Source: Rubripirellula sp. (GTDB taxonomy: Bacteria; Planctomycetota; Planctomycetia; Pirellulales; Pirellulaceae). From it: a DNA stretch of 64,000 nt. The stretch's first letter is position 1; each line of letters opens with the position of its first letter. The translations under genes and the position numbers were made by a program. The notes below the pieces were generated by a model. It saw only the letters and a program-made list of their open reading frames with translations. It searched no databases and had not been told where the DNA came from. Below are positions 11,409 through 23,200 of this stretch, piece by piece. The DNA lies in assembly GCA_028823035.1 (NCBI GenBank), contig JAPKCI010000002.1:1-64000 (forward strand), read 5' to 3'.

Positions 11409-13294
11409 TGAAATTAAACTGCAGTAGAACCAAATTTTCGCCCATTTACGTGTATGCCATTCTGCTTGGCTCATTGGCAACACACTGTTTCGGTGAAACC
11501 GGCAACAGCACGATTCGGGTACTCAGCTACAACATTCACCATGGCGCCGGAACCGACGGTAAGCTGGATCTACAACGGATAGCCCGTGTCATTCGTTCCG
11601 CGAATCCAGACATTGTGGCGTTACAGGAGGTCGACCAGCGTGTGACGCGCAGCGGAACCATCGACCAACCTGCTGAGTTGGCCAAATTAACGGGCATGCA
11701 GGTTCTTTTTGCTGGAAACATCGCACTTCAAGGTGGCTTGTACGGAAACGCAGTCCTGACGAGGTTCGCAGTGAACGAGCAGGAGCATATTCTGCTTCCG
11801 AATCACGACAAAGGTGAACAGCGCGGTTTGATTCGTGCGAAATTACAATTGGGTGAGCTTGGCCATTTAGCAGCAAAAATCAACTTCACAGCCACTCATT
11901 TCGATCACCGGTCAAACGAGACGGAACGCATCGCATCAGCCCACAAAATCAACAAGATCGCCGCAGACACACCTAACTCACTGAGTCTGCTGGCGGGGGA
12001 CATCAACGACGTCCGAGGAAGCGAGACGCTGAAGGTCCTGCAAAGTCACTGGAAGATCGCTGGTCCAGCATTGGCAACCATTCCCTCTGCCAAACCCACG
12101 CGGCAAATTGATTTCATTTTCTTCCGCCCAGAAGATCGTTGGACGGTGACAAAGACCCAAGTGCTCGGTGAAGCAGTGGCTTCGGACCATCGTGCCATCC
12201 TGTCCGTCCTGGAATTCAGCGGTCAGGTGGTAGAGCATCAGGAGGTTGAAAGTCCGTCGATCGAGCGTTCAAGACCTGATCGCAAGAGCCTGCTACTTGC
12301 TCCCACACCGGACGGACAGCAGCGAGTCGCCAGAAATGTCCAACAATGGCAGCCCCGAAAAAAAGCGATCCTCGCCGCCATGCAATCGGTGATGGGACAA
12401 CTTCCCGAAGCACCACCAAACAGCATTCCTGAAATTGAACTGATCGAAGAGATCGACTGCGGCGAATACGTACGACGAAAGATCCTCTATCAGTCTCAAC
12501 CGGGAAACAAGACTCCCGCCTATTTGTGCATTCCCAAACAAGCCCTCCGACCAAATGCCAAACCACTGCCAGCAGTTCTTTGTCTTCACCCAACCGACAA
12601 CACCGTTGGGAATGGCGTGGTCGTGGGTTTGGGTGGTAAACCGAATCGGCAGTATGCCAGCGAACTGACTGTCCGAGGCTACGTCACGCTTGCTCCCGCG
12701 TATCCGCTGCTTGCCGATTACCAACCCAATTTGAAAGACTTGGGCTGGGAGAGCGGTACCTTACTGGCCGTCTGGGACAACATGCGTGCCATCGACCTGC
12801 TTGGTTCCCTGCCCTTTGTTGACTCACGTGCAATCGGGGCGATCGGTCACTCACTGGGTGGACACAACGCAATATATACGGCAGCCTTTGACGAACGCAT
12901 CGTTGCCATCGTTTCTAGTTGCGGCTTCGACTCATACCAGGATTACTATGGCGGTGACCCGAGAAATTGGATTGCTGGCAAGGGTTGGACGCAACTGCGA
13001 TACATGCCGAAATTATCTGACTATGCAGGGCGGCTCAACGAAATTCCCTTTGACTTCGATCAGATTCTGGGAACCCTTGCACCTCGCCCAGTCATGGTCG
13101 TTGCGCCTTTGCATGATTCCAATTTTCAAGCAGATAGCGTCGACTGGGTAACCCAAAATGCGGCGGCTGTCTATGAACTGCACGGTCAGGCCAAGCACCT
13201 GACAGTGCTTCACCCCGACTGCAAACACGACTTCCCCGAGCCGATGCGTATGAGAGCCTATCAGATGTTTGACGAATTTCTAAAAAACCAATGA
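11408..13294 (+). CDS. Endonuclease/exonuclease/phosphatase domain fused to alpha/beta hydrolase
   Basis: N-term RVLSYNIHHGAGTDGKLDL, IVALQEVDQRV, LLAGDIND, SDHRAIL (EEP); C-term AIGHSLGGHNAIYTA, DSRAIG, CKHDFPEPMR (hydrolase). Confidence 0.85.
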   Translation: MKLNCSRTKFSPIYVYAILLGSLATHCFGETGNSTIRVLSYNIHHGAGTDGKLDLQRIARVIRSANPDIVALQEVDQRVTRSGTIDQPAELAKLTGMQVLFAGNIALQGGLYGNAVLTRFAVNEQEHILLPNHDKGEQRGLIRAKLQLGELGHLAAKINFTATHFDHRSNETERIASAHKINKIAADTPNSLSLLAGDINDVRGSETLKVLQSHWKIAGPALATIPSAKPTRQIDFIFFRPEDRWTVTKTQVLGEAVASDHRAILSVLEFSGQVVEHQEVESPSIERSRPDRKSLLLAPTPDGQQRVARNVQQWQPRKKAILAAMQSVMGQLPEAPPNSIPEIELIEEIDCGEYVRRKILYQSQPGNKTPAYLCIPKQALRPNAKPLPAVLCLHPTDNTVGNGVVVGLGGKPNRQYASELTVRGYVTLAPAYPLLADYQPNLKDLGWESGTLLAVWDNMRAIDLLGSLPFVDSRAIGAIGHSLGGHNAIYTAAFDERIVAIVSSCGFDSYQDYYGGDPRNWIAGKGWTQLRYMPKLSDYAGRLNEIPFDFDQILGTLAPRPVMVVAPLHDSNFQADSVDWVTQNAAAVYELHGQAKHLTVLHPDCKHDFPEPMRMRAYQMFDEFLKNQ

Positions 13295-13501
13295 CTGCAT
13301 CGAATCCTCTACTTTCAAGTAGGATGGCGTCCCAGAATTTTTCCATTTCAATCCAGACAACATCCCCTTATCGACCAAACGGTAATCGAGAGATTTGCTC
13401 ACTTCTGCGACACAGAATTCATATTACACACCCTCAACAGCGATACTGAACTCGCTTGATTGAATCATTTCCGAACGTACATCTATAAGTTTATCAATCC
13501 C

Positions 13502-14941
<1,440 letters not shown>

Positions 14942-14947
14942 GCAGCC

Positions 14948-15027
14948 AAGGGCCTCAACACAAAAGGGCCTCAACACAAAAGGGCCTCAACACAAAAGGG
15001 CCTCAACACGAAAGGCCTCAACACGAG
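14948..15027. repeat. 16-bp tandem repeat (aagggcctcaacacaa), about 5 copies, last copies degenerate
   Basis: Array starts 7 bp after the stop codon of the oxidoreductase. Confidence 0.93.
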
Positions 15028-15087
15028 GAGGGGGGAGAAATCCTGAACCTGCCAGGCGAAAGCCCTCTTCGACACAGAGTTGATCAC

Positions 15088-15870
15088 TCACGCAAACTTC
15101 TTACGGGCGCCAGGAACGAACAGTGCTTCCCCCGTAAACCGATTTTGAAAGTCTTCATCACTCCACGTGCTTTTCCCAAATGCCGGGTCACCGATCATTC
15201 AACCAGCCGCATCATTACGTCCAAAGACAACGACGACATGACGCTCGCCTCGGTACGTAAAAAGACGCCGGGAACTATCTGCGGACCGTTCGAAGCAGCC
15301 GATCGACACATTCGAAAATTGTTCTCTCGGCGGCCACGCATCGGCATCTGGTGATGCGACGCAAACCTTGTGAAATACGCTGTTCGAATACTGCTGTACA
15401 CCACCATACAACCCAATGGATTCAGTCCTTGATCGCTGGTCAAACATGCTCGTGCGAGATCCCGTTCTTCGGCAACGATTCCGGACCGCCGTAACAAAGT
15501 TACCGCTGCGCAGGTGGATGAATCACTCTGCAGGCAAACGCCATCACCCCACCGAGTTTCGCCACTCAACGTTACGGTTGCCAGCGCCGGGCGGAACATG
15601 GGTACTAACGTGTAGCCAAGAGCAATTCCCACCAAACCGATCAAAACAGCCGGGCGGAAATAACGTCCCATCCCCGGCGTGCACGATGCCAAATCAGCAG
15701 TAAAACGAAGTGCCGGGGCAACAAAACTGGTCCAGAACAGGACATCGGGAATCGGCAGGATATTAACCCGTTGGAGTTTCCCAGCGAAACTCGAAGTAAC
15801 ATCACAGCAAGACATCGAATGGCAACAAACCAATTTGGACTGGGACGCCTCTGCTGCAAACGCATGCTAT
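15088..15870 (-). pseudogene. Decayed C39-family peptidase-like membrane protein gene
   Basis: Pieces in different minus frames: VLIGLVGIALGYTLVPMF...GDGVCLQSDSSTCAAVTLLRRSGIVAEERDLARACLTS, then GLYGGVQQ...RLFTYRGERHVVVVFGRNDAAG-stop-MIGDPAFGKSTWSDEDFQNRFTGEALFVPGARKKFA. Confidence 0.75.
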
Positions 15871-16233
15871 TGCCTGCCGCCTAGGACGAGCCAGATATCG
15901 CAATCGTGCAGACAATTCCGGAAATCAAGTTGACGGACACACGAACACCTCTTCCCCAACCATATTTATGTTCTGAAAAGATTAGCGACGAGCTTTCTTT
16001 AGATCAATTCTATTTTGATATCGGTCATTCGGTGTACCTCGATTTCTTCATGATTGAACTACGGGCAATTTAGATGCACGTAACATTCAAAGCAGTCACC
16101 CGCACGAACAACCAAATCACCATGCTGTCCCACACCTGAGACCGTTCCGGCATGGGCAGTACCACCTGGAAGTGCGATTTCCTGCTTAGCAAAATGCGAT
16201 GACCCTATCCATCAATCAGGCATCGCAAACACT

Positions 16234-17355
16234 CTATTGGGCCGAAAATCGATGCACGGTCACCTCATGCATCCGTTCACCGGGTGCCAACAAGGTTGAT
16301 GGAAATGATTCGCGATTCGGCGCATTTGGATAGTGCTGAGTTTCGAGACAGAAGGCTTCGTGCCCGCCGTACCCATTGGAACGCTCGTTGCCTGGCAGAT
16401 GATTGGCTGTGTACAACTGCATGCCTGGCTGCGTCGTTTCGATCTCGAGGACTCGCCCCGACTTTGGATCAACAACCCTGGCTGCCGACCGCAATTCACC
16501 GACCGCGCCGCGGACCACGTAACAATGATCATAACCCTTGGTGGACACAAGCTGATCAACTCGTTCCCCGAGTGGCGTGGCATCGCGAAAATCCAGCACT
16601 GTTCCGGCAACCGAGTTCAGTTTACCCGTAGGAATCAAATCATCGTCTACATCGAGAAATTGATCTGCCTCGATGGTAGCAATGTGATCCATGGCAGAAC
16701 CGCTGCCAGCACCCGCAAGATTCCAGTAACTGTGATTAGTCAAATTCACATGTGTCGGTGAATCAGTAGTTGCGGAAAAGGCAATCCGCAACTCGTTCTT
16801 GTCATTCCACGAGTATTCCACAGTCGCTTGGACCGTCCCCGGATATCCCTCTTGGCCATCAGGGCTCGTGAGTTGGAAACGAACCCCAACCGCATCCTCA
16901 GTTTCGAACGACTCAGCTGACCAATTCTGGTAGGTAAAATTGACTTTTCCGCCATGGATGTGATGCTTACCTGCATTGGTGGTCACCTGGTAGGGCCGAC
17001 CATCAATGGTAAATTTTCCCTCGGCAATCCGGTTGCAAAACCGGCCTACGGTGCTGCCGAAATAAGGGTGTCCGTCCAAATAAGGTTCGAGTTGATCAAA
17101 AGTGAGATTGACATTGGCTCGATTTCCATTCCGGTCAGGGACGTTAACATCCAAAAGAGTCGCCCCCCAAGTCATGACCGAGACGCTGTGGCCATGGGAA
17201 TTGGTCAGAGTGAACCGCGTGACATCTTGACCCTCTTGGGTAACACCAAATACGTTGGATAGGATCTTCATGTTAGGATCGGCTGCGAGTGAGTTGGCAA
17301 AACTGATAGCAATCGCGACAATGGTGGTCGCGTTGGCAAACAAGCGTAGCATCAT
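16234..17355 (-). CDS. galM: Aldose 1-epimerase (mutarotase), exported
   Basis: TVGRFCNRIAEGKF, HHIHGGKVNF, HVNLTNHSYWNLAG, GGHEAFCLETQHYPNAPN; signal from ATG 17355 (longer ORF opens at 17427). Confidence 0.92.
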   Translation of the reverse strand: MMLRLFANATTIVAIAISFANSLAADPNMKILSNVFGVTQEGQDVTRFTLTNSHGHSVSVMTWGATLLDVNVPDRNGNRANVNLTFDQLEPYLDGHPYFGSTVGRFCNRIAEGKFTIDGRPYQVTTNAGKHHIHGGKVNFTYQNWSAESFETEDAVGVRFQLTSPDGQEGYPGTVQATVEYSWNDKNELRIAFSATTDSPTHVNLTNHSYWNLAGAGSGSAMDHIATIEADQFLDVDDDLIPTGKLNSVAGTVLDFRDATPLGERVDQLVSTKGYDHCYVVRGAVGELRSAARVVDPKSGRVLEIETTQPGMQLYTANHLPGNERSNGYGGHEAFCLETQHYPNAPNRESFPSTLLAPGERMHEVTVHRFSAQ

Positions 17356-17468
17356 GACGTTTTTCTTAGCGTTCGTGTACCAGACATCTGTCCAGCTTAC
17401 GTTAACCGACATCGCCGGCAATTTCACCGTGTCCTTTCACTGATTTCAAAAAACTGCATTTTGTTCCT

Positions 17469-18536
17469 GTGTCCACTGCATCTTCCCTCGCACCGTTGAC
17501 CATTGGCAATGTTGCGATCGGTTTCCCGATCGTGCAAGCGGCGTTGTCAGGCTATAGCGACCTGCCGATGCGAGTGATCGCTCGGCGGCATGGTGCCAGC
17601 TATACAATCTGCGAGGTGATGCTGGATCAGTTCCTGCTTGCACTTAGCAAGCGACAAAAAACCAAGCACTTTCTCGATATCCACCCCACAGAACATCCCG
17701 TCGGCGGACAATTGATGGGTGCCGAGCCAGAACAATTTGCTCTGGGTGCCATGAAATTAGTAGAAGCGGGCTTTGACATCATCGACGTGAATTTTGGTTG
17801 TCCCGTCAAGAAAGTTCTGGGTCGATGCAGGGGTGGATTCCACCTGTCCCAACCTGAAGTTGCCATCAATATTCTTCGGCGAACTCGCGATACCGTGCCC
17901 GCAGAGATACCCGTGACTGTGAAGATGCGACGCGGCATAGACGATACCGATGAATCCCGCGACAAGTTTTTTCAGATTCTTGATGGTGCCATCGATTCCG
18001 GACTGGCCGGCGTGACCGTGCACGGCCGGACCGTACAGCAAAGGTACATTGGCCCTAGCCGCTGGTCGTTTCTCTCGGAGGTCAAGCAGCACGTTGGAAA
18101 TCACATCAAAGTACTCGGCAGCGGTGATTTGTTCTGTGCTGAGGATTGCCTGCAGATGATCCAGAAAACGGGGATCGATGGCGTCACCGTAGCCCGCGGC
18201 GCAATCGGTAACCCCTGGATCTTTCAGCAAGCCAAGGCCCTTTCCGAGGGTCGTCCCATGCCCTTACCACCGACGCTGGCTGAACAGGCAGACGTGATGA
18301 GAGAACACTTCACGCTGTGTCAACAGACTTACAACGAGCAGCGTGCCCCGCTGTTGATGCGAAAGTTCTGCATCAAGTATTCGCAAAACCATCCGCAACA
18401 CGAAGTGGTCCGGCTCGACGCGACTCAAATTCGCTCGCGAGAAGACTTTGACCAGATGCTGCTCAATCACTATTCAGATGATTCCGCAGGGCGTTATGTA
18501 CCACGAGAGATCTATGGTTCCCAAGAAGAATGCTGA
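17469..18536 (+). CDS. dus: tRNA-dihydrouridine synthase
   Basis: AALSGYSDLPMRVIARRHGASYTICEVM; DIIDVNFGCPVKKV; VHGRTVQQRYIGPSRW; GSGDLF; VARGAIGNPWIF. Confidence 0.92.
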   Translation: MSTASSLAPLTIGNVAIGFPIVQAALSGYSDLPMRVIARRHGASYTICEVMLDQFLLALSKRQKTKHFLDIHPTEHPVGGQLMGAEPEQFALGAMKLVEAGFDIIDVNFGCPVKKVLGRCRGGFHLSQPEVAINILRRTRDTVPAEIPVTVKMRRGIDDTDESRDKFFQILDGAIDSGLAGVTVHGRTVQQRYIGPSRWSFLSEVKQHVGNHIKVLGSGDLFCAEDCLQMIQKTGIDGVTVARGAIGNPWIFQQAKALSEGRPMPLPPTLAEQADVMREHFTLCQQTYNEQRAPLLMRKFCIKYSQNHPQHEVVRLDATQIRSREDFDQMLLNHYSDDSAGRYVPREIYGSQEEC

Positions 18537-18548
18537 AATGGCAATCCT

Positions 18549-20003
18549 CTATTCTTCCTCATCCTTCTTGTAGTAGTCGAGTCGACGATAGAGTGTCCGG
18601 GCGCCGATCTGCAAAATTTTCGCCGCCTCATCTCGGTTGTCATTGGTGAGCTTGAGAGTTTCCTCGATCGCCCATCGCTCAATGACGGAGAGGGACTGAC
18701 CAATCAGATTTGAATCGCCCTGAATGGGCAATTGTGCATCCGCTAAATCCTCAAAGACATCATCTGCCAACTCAGGTGGCAAGTCATCCAGATCGAGCTT
18801 TCCATCCGTATCGAGAACAACCATGGTTTCGACAAAATTGCGCAACTCTCTTACATTGCCAGGCCAATCATAGGAAAAGAACCGTTTGGTCACAGCGGGC
18901 GTGAAATGGGCTGCAGGCTTATCGTGACGGCGCAGAAAAAATTTGCGGAAGTAGTCCATCAATGGAACAACATCCTCCAGTCGATCACGCAAGGGTGGTA
19001 GTTCAACAGTCACCACTTTTAGGCGATGGTAAAGATCCTTGCGGAAAGTACCCGCGTCGATCATGTCCTGCAATGGCCGATTCGTCGCTGAAATCAGTCG
19101 GACATTAACCTTGATCGTCTTGTTATCACCGACACGGGTAATCTGATGTTCTTCCAAAACACGCAATAGTTTAATCTGTGTATTGGCAGGCATGTCGCCC
19201 ACCTCATCAAGAAACAACGTGCCGCCATTGGCGTATTGAAATGCTCCTTCGCGGTCAGAGACGGCGTCGGTGAACGAACCCTTCACATGCCCGAACAGCT
19301 CACTTTCGACAAGATTCTCGGCTATCGCTCCGGTATTGATTGCAACCATACGCTTGCTGCGTCTTGGGCTGTTCTGATGGATAGCCTGCGCAATGATTTC
19401 CTTGCCAGTGCCATTTTCACCGGTAATCAAAACGGTCGCATCAGTCACAGCAATCCGACGCAAACGGTCAATGACCATTTGCATCTTTTTACTTACGTAA
19501 ATGATACCCTCGAACCCGAACCGCTCATCGAGTCGCTGCAGAAGTTCAGTGTTCGTGCGTTTGAGCGATACCGCCTCAGCTGCTTTTTCGACAATTGCGC
19601 GAAGTCGATTGGGTGTGATCGGTTTTTCAAGAAAGTTGAAGGCGCCCTTCTGCATTGCCTCCACAGCCACCGGAACGGTTGCATGTCCAGTTACCATCAC
19701 CACCTCGCAGACTGGCAATCGTTCCCGTGCAAGCTTGAGAAGTTTCATGCCGTCAACGTCGTTCATCACCATATCGGTGATGATGATGTCGTAGGTTTCC
19801 AGTTCCACCAGTTTGGCGGCTTCAGGTCCACTGGTTGCGACTTCGCAGCGGTAACCAACCTTCTCGAGACTTTCTGACATTGCCCGCGCATGAGCTGCCT
19901 CGTTATCGACCACCAGCAATTTCAGGCTGGATGGATCGAATGCCGCCAAATGGGTGGGTTCGCCCCCACCTCTTGAGGAATCGGACCGTTCTTCACTTGC
20001 CAT
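18549..20003 (-). CDS. Sigma-54-type response regulator (receiver, AAA+, Fis-like HTH)
   Basis: Receiver LLVVDNEAAHARAM/IIITDMVMNDVDG; AAA+ ITGENGTGKEIIAQAIH, GGTLFLDEVGDMP; C-term DEAAKILQIGARTLYRRL. Confidence 0.93.
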   Translation of the reverse strand: MASEERSDSSRGGGEPTHLAAFDPSSLKLLVVDNEAAHARAMSESLEKVGYRCEVATSGPEAAKLVELETYDIIITDMVMNDVDGMKLLKLARERLPVCEVVMVTGHATVPVAVEAMQKGAFNFLEKPITPNRLRAIVEKAAEAVSLKRTNTELLQRLDERFGFEGIIYVSKKMQMVIDRLRRIAVTDATVLITGENGTGKEIIAQAIHQNSPRRSKRMVAINTGAIAENLVESELFGHVKGSFTDAVSDREGAFQYANGGTLFLDEVGDMPANTQIKLLRVLEEHQITRVGDNKTIKVNVRLISATNRPLQDMIDAGTFRKDLYHRLKVVTVELPPLRDRLEDVVPLMDYFRKFFLRRHDKPAAHFTPAVTKRFFSYDWPGNVRELRNFVETMVVLDTDGKLDLDDLPPELADDVFEDLADAQLPIQGDSNLIGQSLSVIERWAIEETLKLTNDNRDEAAKILQIGARTLYRRLDYYKKDEEE

Positions 20004-20177
20004 CTTATACGCTCAGACCAAGTACCGAATTGATGGATAAAAACTGATTTGCGAACACTCTCGGGATTTCACTGCCCAATTTTAGAAGATGTTGGCGTTC
20101 TCCGGTCAGGAAAAGTCGAAACAGATTAGGTGAAGCGCGGAGTACTTGCTCCGGCAATGCCCGTCGTTTCATCCGAT

Positions 20178-20247
20178 CGGAAAGATACTGCCCCATCTTT
20201 CCGTCACGTTAAGTTCCTACGGGTTGCTGCCCCACCCGTAGGAGCTT
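20178..20247. ncRNA. Candidate structured RNA: two adjacent perfect hairpins sharing a loop core; strand uncertain (plus favoured)
   Basis: cggaaagat-actgcccc-atctttccg and aagttcctacgggt-tgctgcccc-acccgtaggagctt, followed on plus by ttcttttt-like tract. Confidence 0.45.
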
Positions 20248-20280
20248 TTCTTTTTCACCAGCGATTCTTCTCCAGTTGGC

Positions 20281-23200
20281 TCAAAGTGATTTTGCATAGC
20301 GACTTTGCAGAGACTCGACCTCCAACTCGACCTCTCTCGTTGCTCGCATGGCCCTCACCGCCACCTCGGCTGCAGCAAGCGTGGTGATGCAAGGTACTCC
20401 ATGCTGAACGGCGGCAGCCCGAATCCGTCCCTCATCCGTTCGTGCTCCCTTGCCGCTGGGCGTATTAAGAATCAGCTGAACATCATCATTTTTGAGGTAA
20501 TCGATGAGGTTAGGGTGGCCCTCTGCCAGCTTCTTGACCCGCGTCACCTCGACGCCTCCTTCCTCAAGCTTCGCCGCAGTCCCGGACGTTGCCAGAATCT
20601 CGAAGCCCAAGTCCAGCAGTTCAAGGCCGATGGCCTTCGCTGCATCTTTGTGGCGGGAACTTAAACTGATGAAGATTTTGCCGGTTTCTGGTAACAGGCT
20701 ACCGGCTGCGATTTGGCTTTTCGCAAAGGCGAGGGAAAACTTGTCGCTAACCCCCATGACCTCTCCGGTACTTCGCATTTCCGGTCCCAACACGATGTCG
20801 ACGCCGGCAAACTTGCGGAATGGGAAGACACTTTCCTTGATGGAAACGTGACGCGGAATTGGCTCTTTGGTGACATTCTGCTCAGCAAGCGAGATGCCCG
20901 CCATGACCTTGGTGGCAATGTTAGCGACAGGAACTCCAGTTGCCTTTGCCACAAACGGTGCCGTCCGCGATGCGCGAGGATTGACCTCCAATACATAGAG
21001 AGTAGGACATTGGTCTTCAGACTTGATCGCAAACTGGATATTCATCAGTCCAATCACGTTCAGGCGTTTCGCAAGTTTGTTGGTTGCGGCGCGAATTTCA
21101 TGAAGTATCGGCTGCGTCAAGCTGAACGGCGGAATCGCACAAGCGGAGTCCCCCGAATGGACACCTGCCTCTTCAATGTGTTCCATGATCCCCATGATCA
21201 CACAGTCGGTGCCGTCGGCGATCGCATCAACGTCAACTTCGGTGGCGTCTTCGAGAAAACGATCAATCAGCACGGGCTGACCATCCGCGACAACAAACGC
21301 CTCGGCCACATAGCGGTCAAATTGCGTCTGGTCATAACAGATCTCCATCGCCCTGCCGCCAAGAACAAAGCTGGGCCGCACAAGCATCGGGAAGCCGATG
21401 ATCTTGGCCGCCACACGAGCTTCGGCCATGTTTCTTGCGATTCCGCTGGGCGGCTGTCTTAAACCCAACTCATCGATGAGTTGCTGAAACAGTTCTCGAT
21501 CCTCTGCTGCTTCAATGGTATCGACACTGGTGCCGATGACCGGCACACCCGCCTCCGACAAACCCCGCGCCAGATTCAGTGGTGTTTGGCCACCAAACTG
21601 AACAATCACACCATCCGGTTGGATGGCATCACAGACATTCAGAACATCTTCGATTGTCAGTGGCTCAAAGAAGAGCATGTCCGAAGTGTCATAATCGGTA
21701 CTCACCGTCTCGGGATTACTGTTGATCATCACGCTCTCGTAACCGATTTCCCGGAGCGCGAAACTGGCGTGGCAACAGCAGTAATCGAATTCAATCCCCT
21801 GCCCGATGCGATTGGGTCCACCACCCAGAATAACCACCCGCTTCTTGTCACTCTTAGGAGGCAGCTCATCCTCGATTTCATAAGTGCTGTAATAGTAAGG
21901 CGTGTAAGCCTCGAATTCGGCAGCACAGGTATCCACGCTCTTGAAGACCGGTCGCACACCGAGTTCCAACCGCCTGGCACGGACTTTCGTTTCAGTCGTT
22001 GATGTGATCTTGGCAATCTGGCGATCGGAGAATCCGTCCCTTTTCGCCTCCCACATCTCGTCCCGTGTAAAACTCTCGAGAGTGCCGATCTCTATCAAGC
22101 GGTTTTCATGCTCGATGATTTGGGAGAGATGATCCAGGAACCAGACATCAATGTTCGTCAGACTGAACACTTCGTCGATTGTCATGTCAGCCTTGAGGGC
22201 GTAACGGATGTAGAAAATCCGCTCCGCCCCGGGCGTGCTCAGCTTCGCTCGAATTTCGTCGAGATCAGGCTGTAGTTCCGTTCCCCACGCATCTCGATTG
22301 TCGCTACCCAGACCGAAAGCACCGACTTCCAGTCCACGCATCGCTTTTTGCATCGACTCACGGAACGTCCGTCCGATCGCCATCGTCTCACCAACGCTTT
22401 TCATCTGTGTCGTTAGCGTTGCGTCAGCCTCAGGGAACTTCTCAAAAGCAAATCGGGGCATCTTCGTGACAACGTAATCAATCGTTGGCTCGAAGCACGC
22501 CTTGGTCTGCTTCGTAATATCGTTCGGCAGTTCCCATAGCAGATAACCCACGGCAAGCTTGGCTGCAATCTTTGCGATGGGAAAACCTGTAGCCTTGCTC
22601 GCCAACGCACTGGACCGACTAACGCGAGGATTCATTTCGATCACGATCATTCGCCCAGTATTAGGTTCGATCGCAAACTGAATGTTACTGCCGCCCGTTT
22701 CCACGCCGATTTCCCGGATTACTGCCAGCGAAGCATCACGCATCCGCTGATATTCCTTGTCAGTCAATGTCTGCGCTGGTGCCACGGTGATAGAGTCACC
22801 AGTGTGCACTCCCATGGCATCAAAGTTCTCGATGCTGCAGACAATGACAACATTATCATCCTTGTCACGCACCACCTCCATCTCGTACTCTTTCCAGCCA
22901 ATGATTGATTCTTCAATCAACACCTCTGTGACTGGTGACTGATCAAGACCATTTTGCACCAGCGCGTCAAAGTCATCCTTGTTGTAAGCAATGGCTGAAC
23001 CGCTGCCCCCCATGGTGAAACTGGGTCGCACAACAGCAGGCAATCCCACGTTATGCAAAGCTTCGCGGGCTTTCTCAAGGGTCTTGACCGTGTTTCCATT
23101 ACAGGTTTCCAAACCGATTTTTTGCATGGCAGCCTTGAACTGCTCACGTTCCTCCGCCTTGGCAATGACCGCCGCGTTCGCACCGATCATTTCAACTCCG

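Noticed and set aside
13305-13330. Small hairpin ctacttt-caagtag after the EEP-hydrolase gene
   Set aside because: Short stem with a 2-nt loop and no convincing U tract; too weak to call a terminator
14948-15027. Possible CRISPR-like array
   Set aside because: 16-bp units are head to tail with no spacers
19236-19877. 213-aa plus-strand ORF
   Set aside because: Antisense to the sigma-54 regulator
20713-22002. Long plus-strand ORFs (249 and 173 aa) within carB
   Set aside because: Antisense shadow ORFs of a highly conserved carB reading frame; no domain signal
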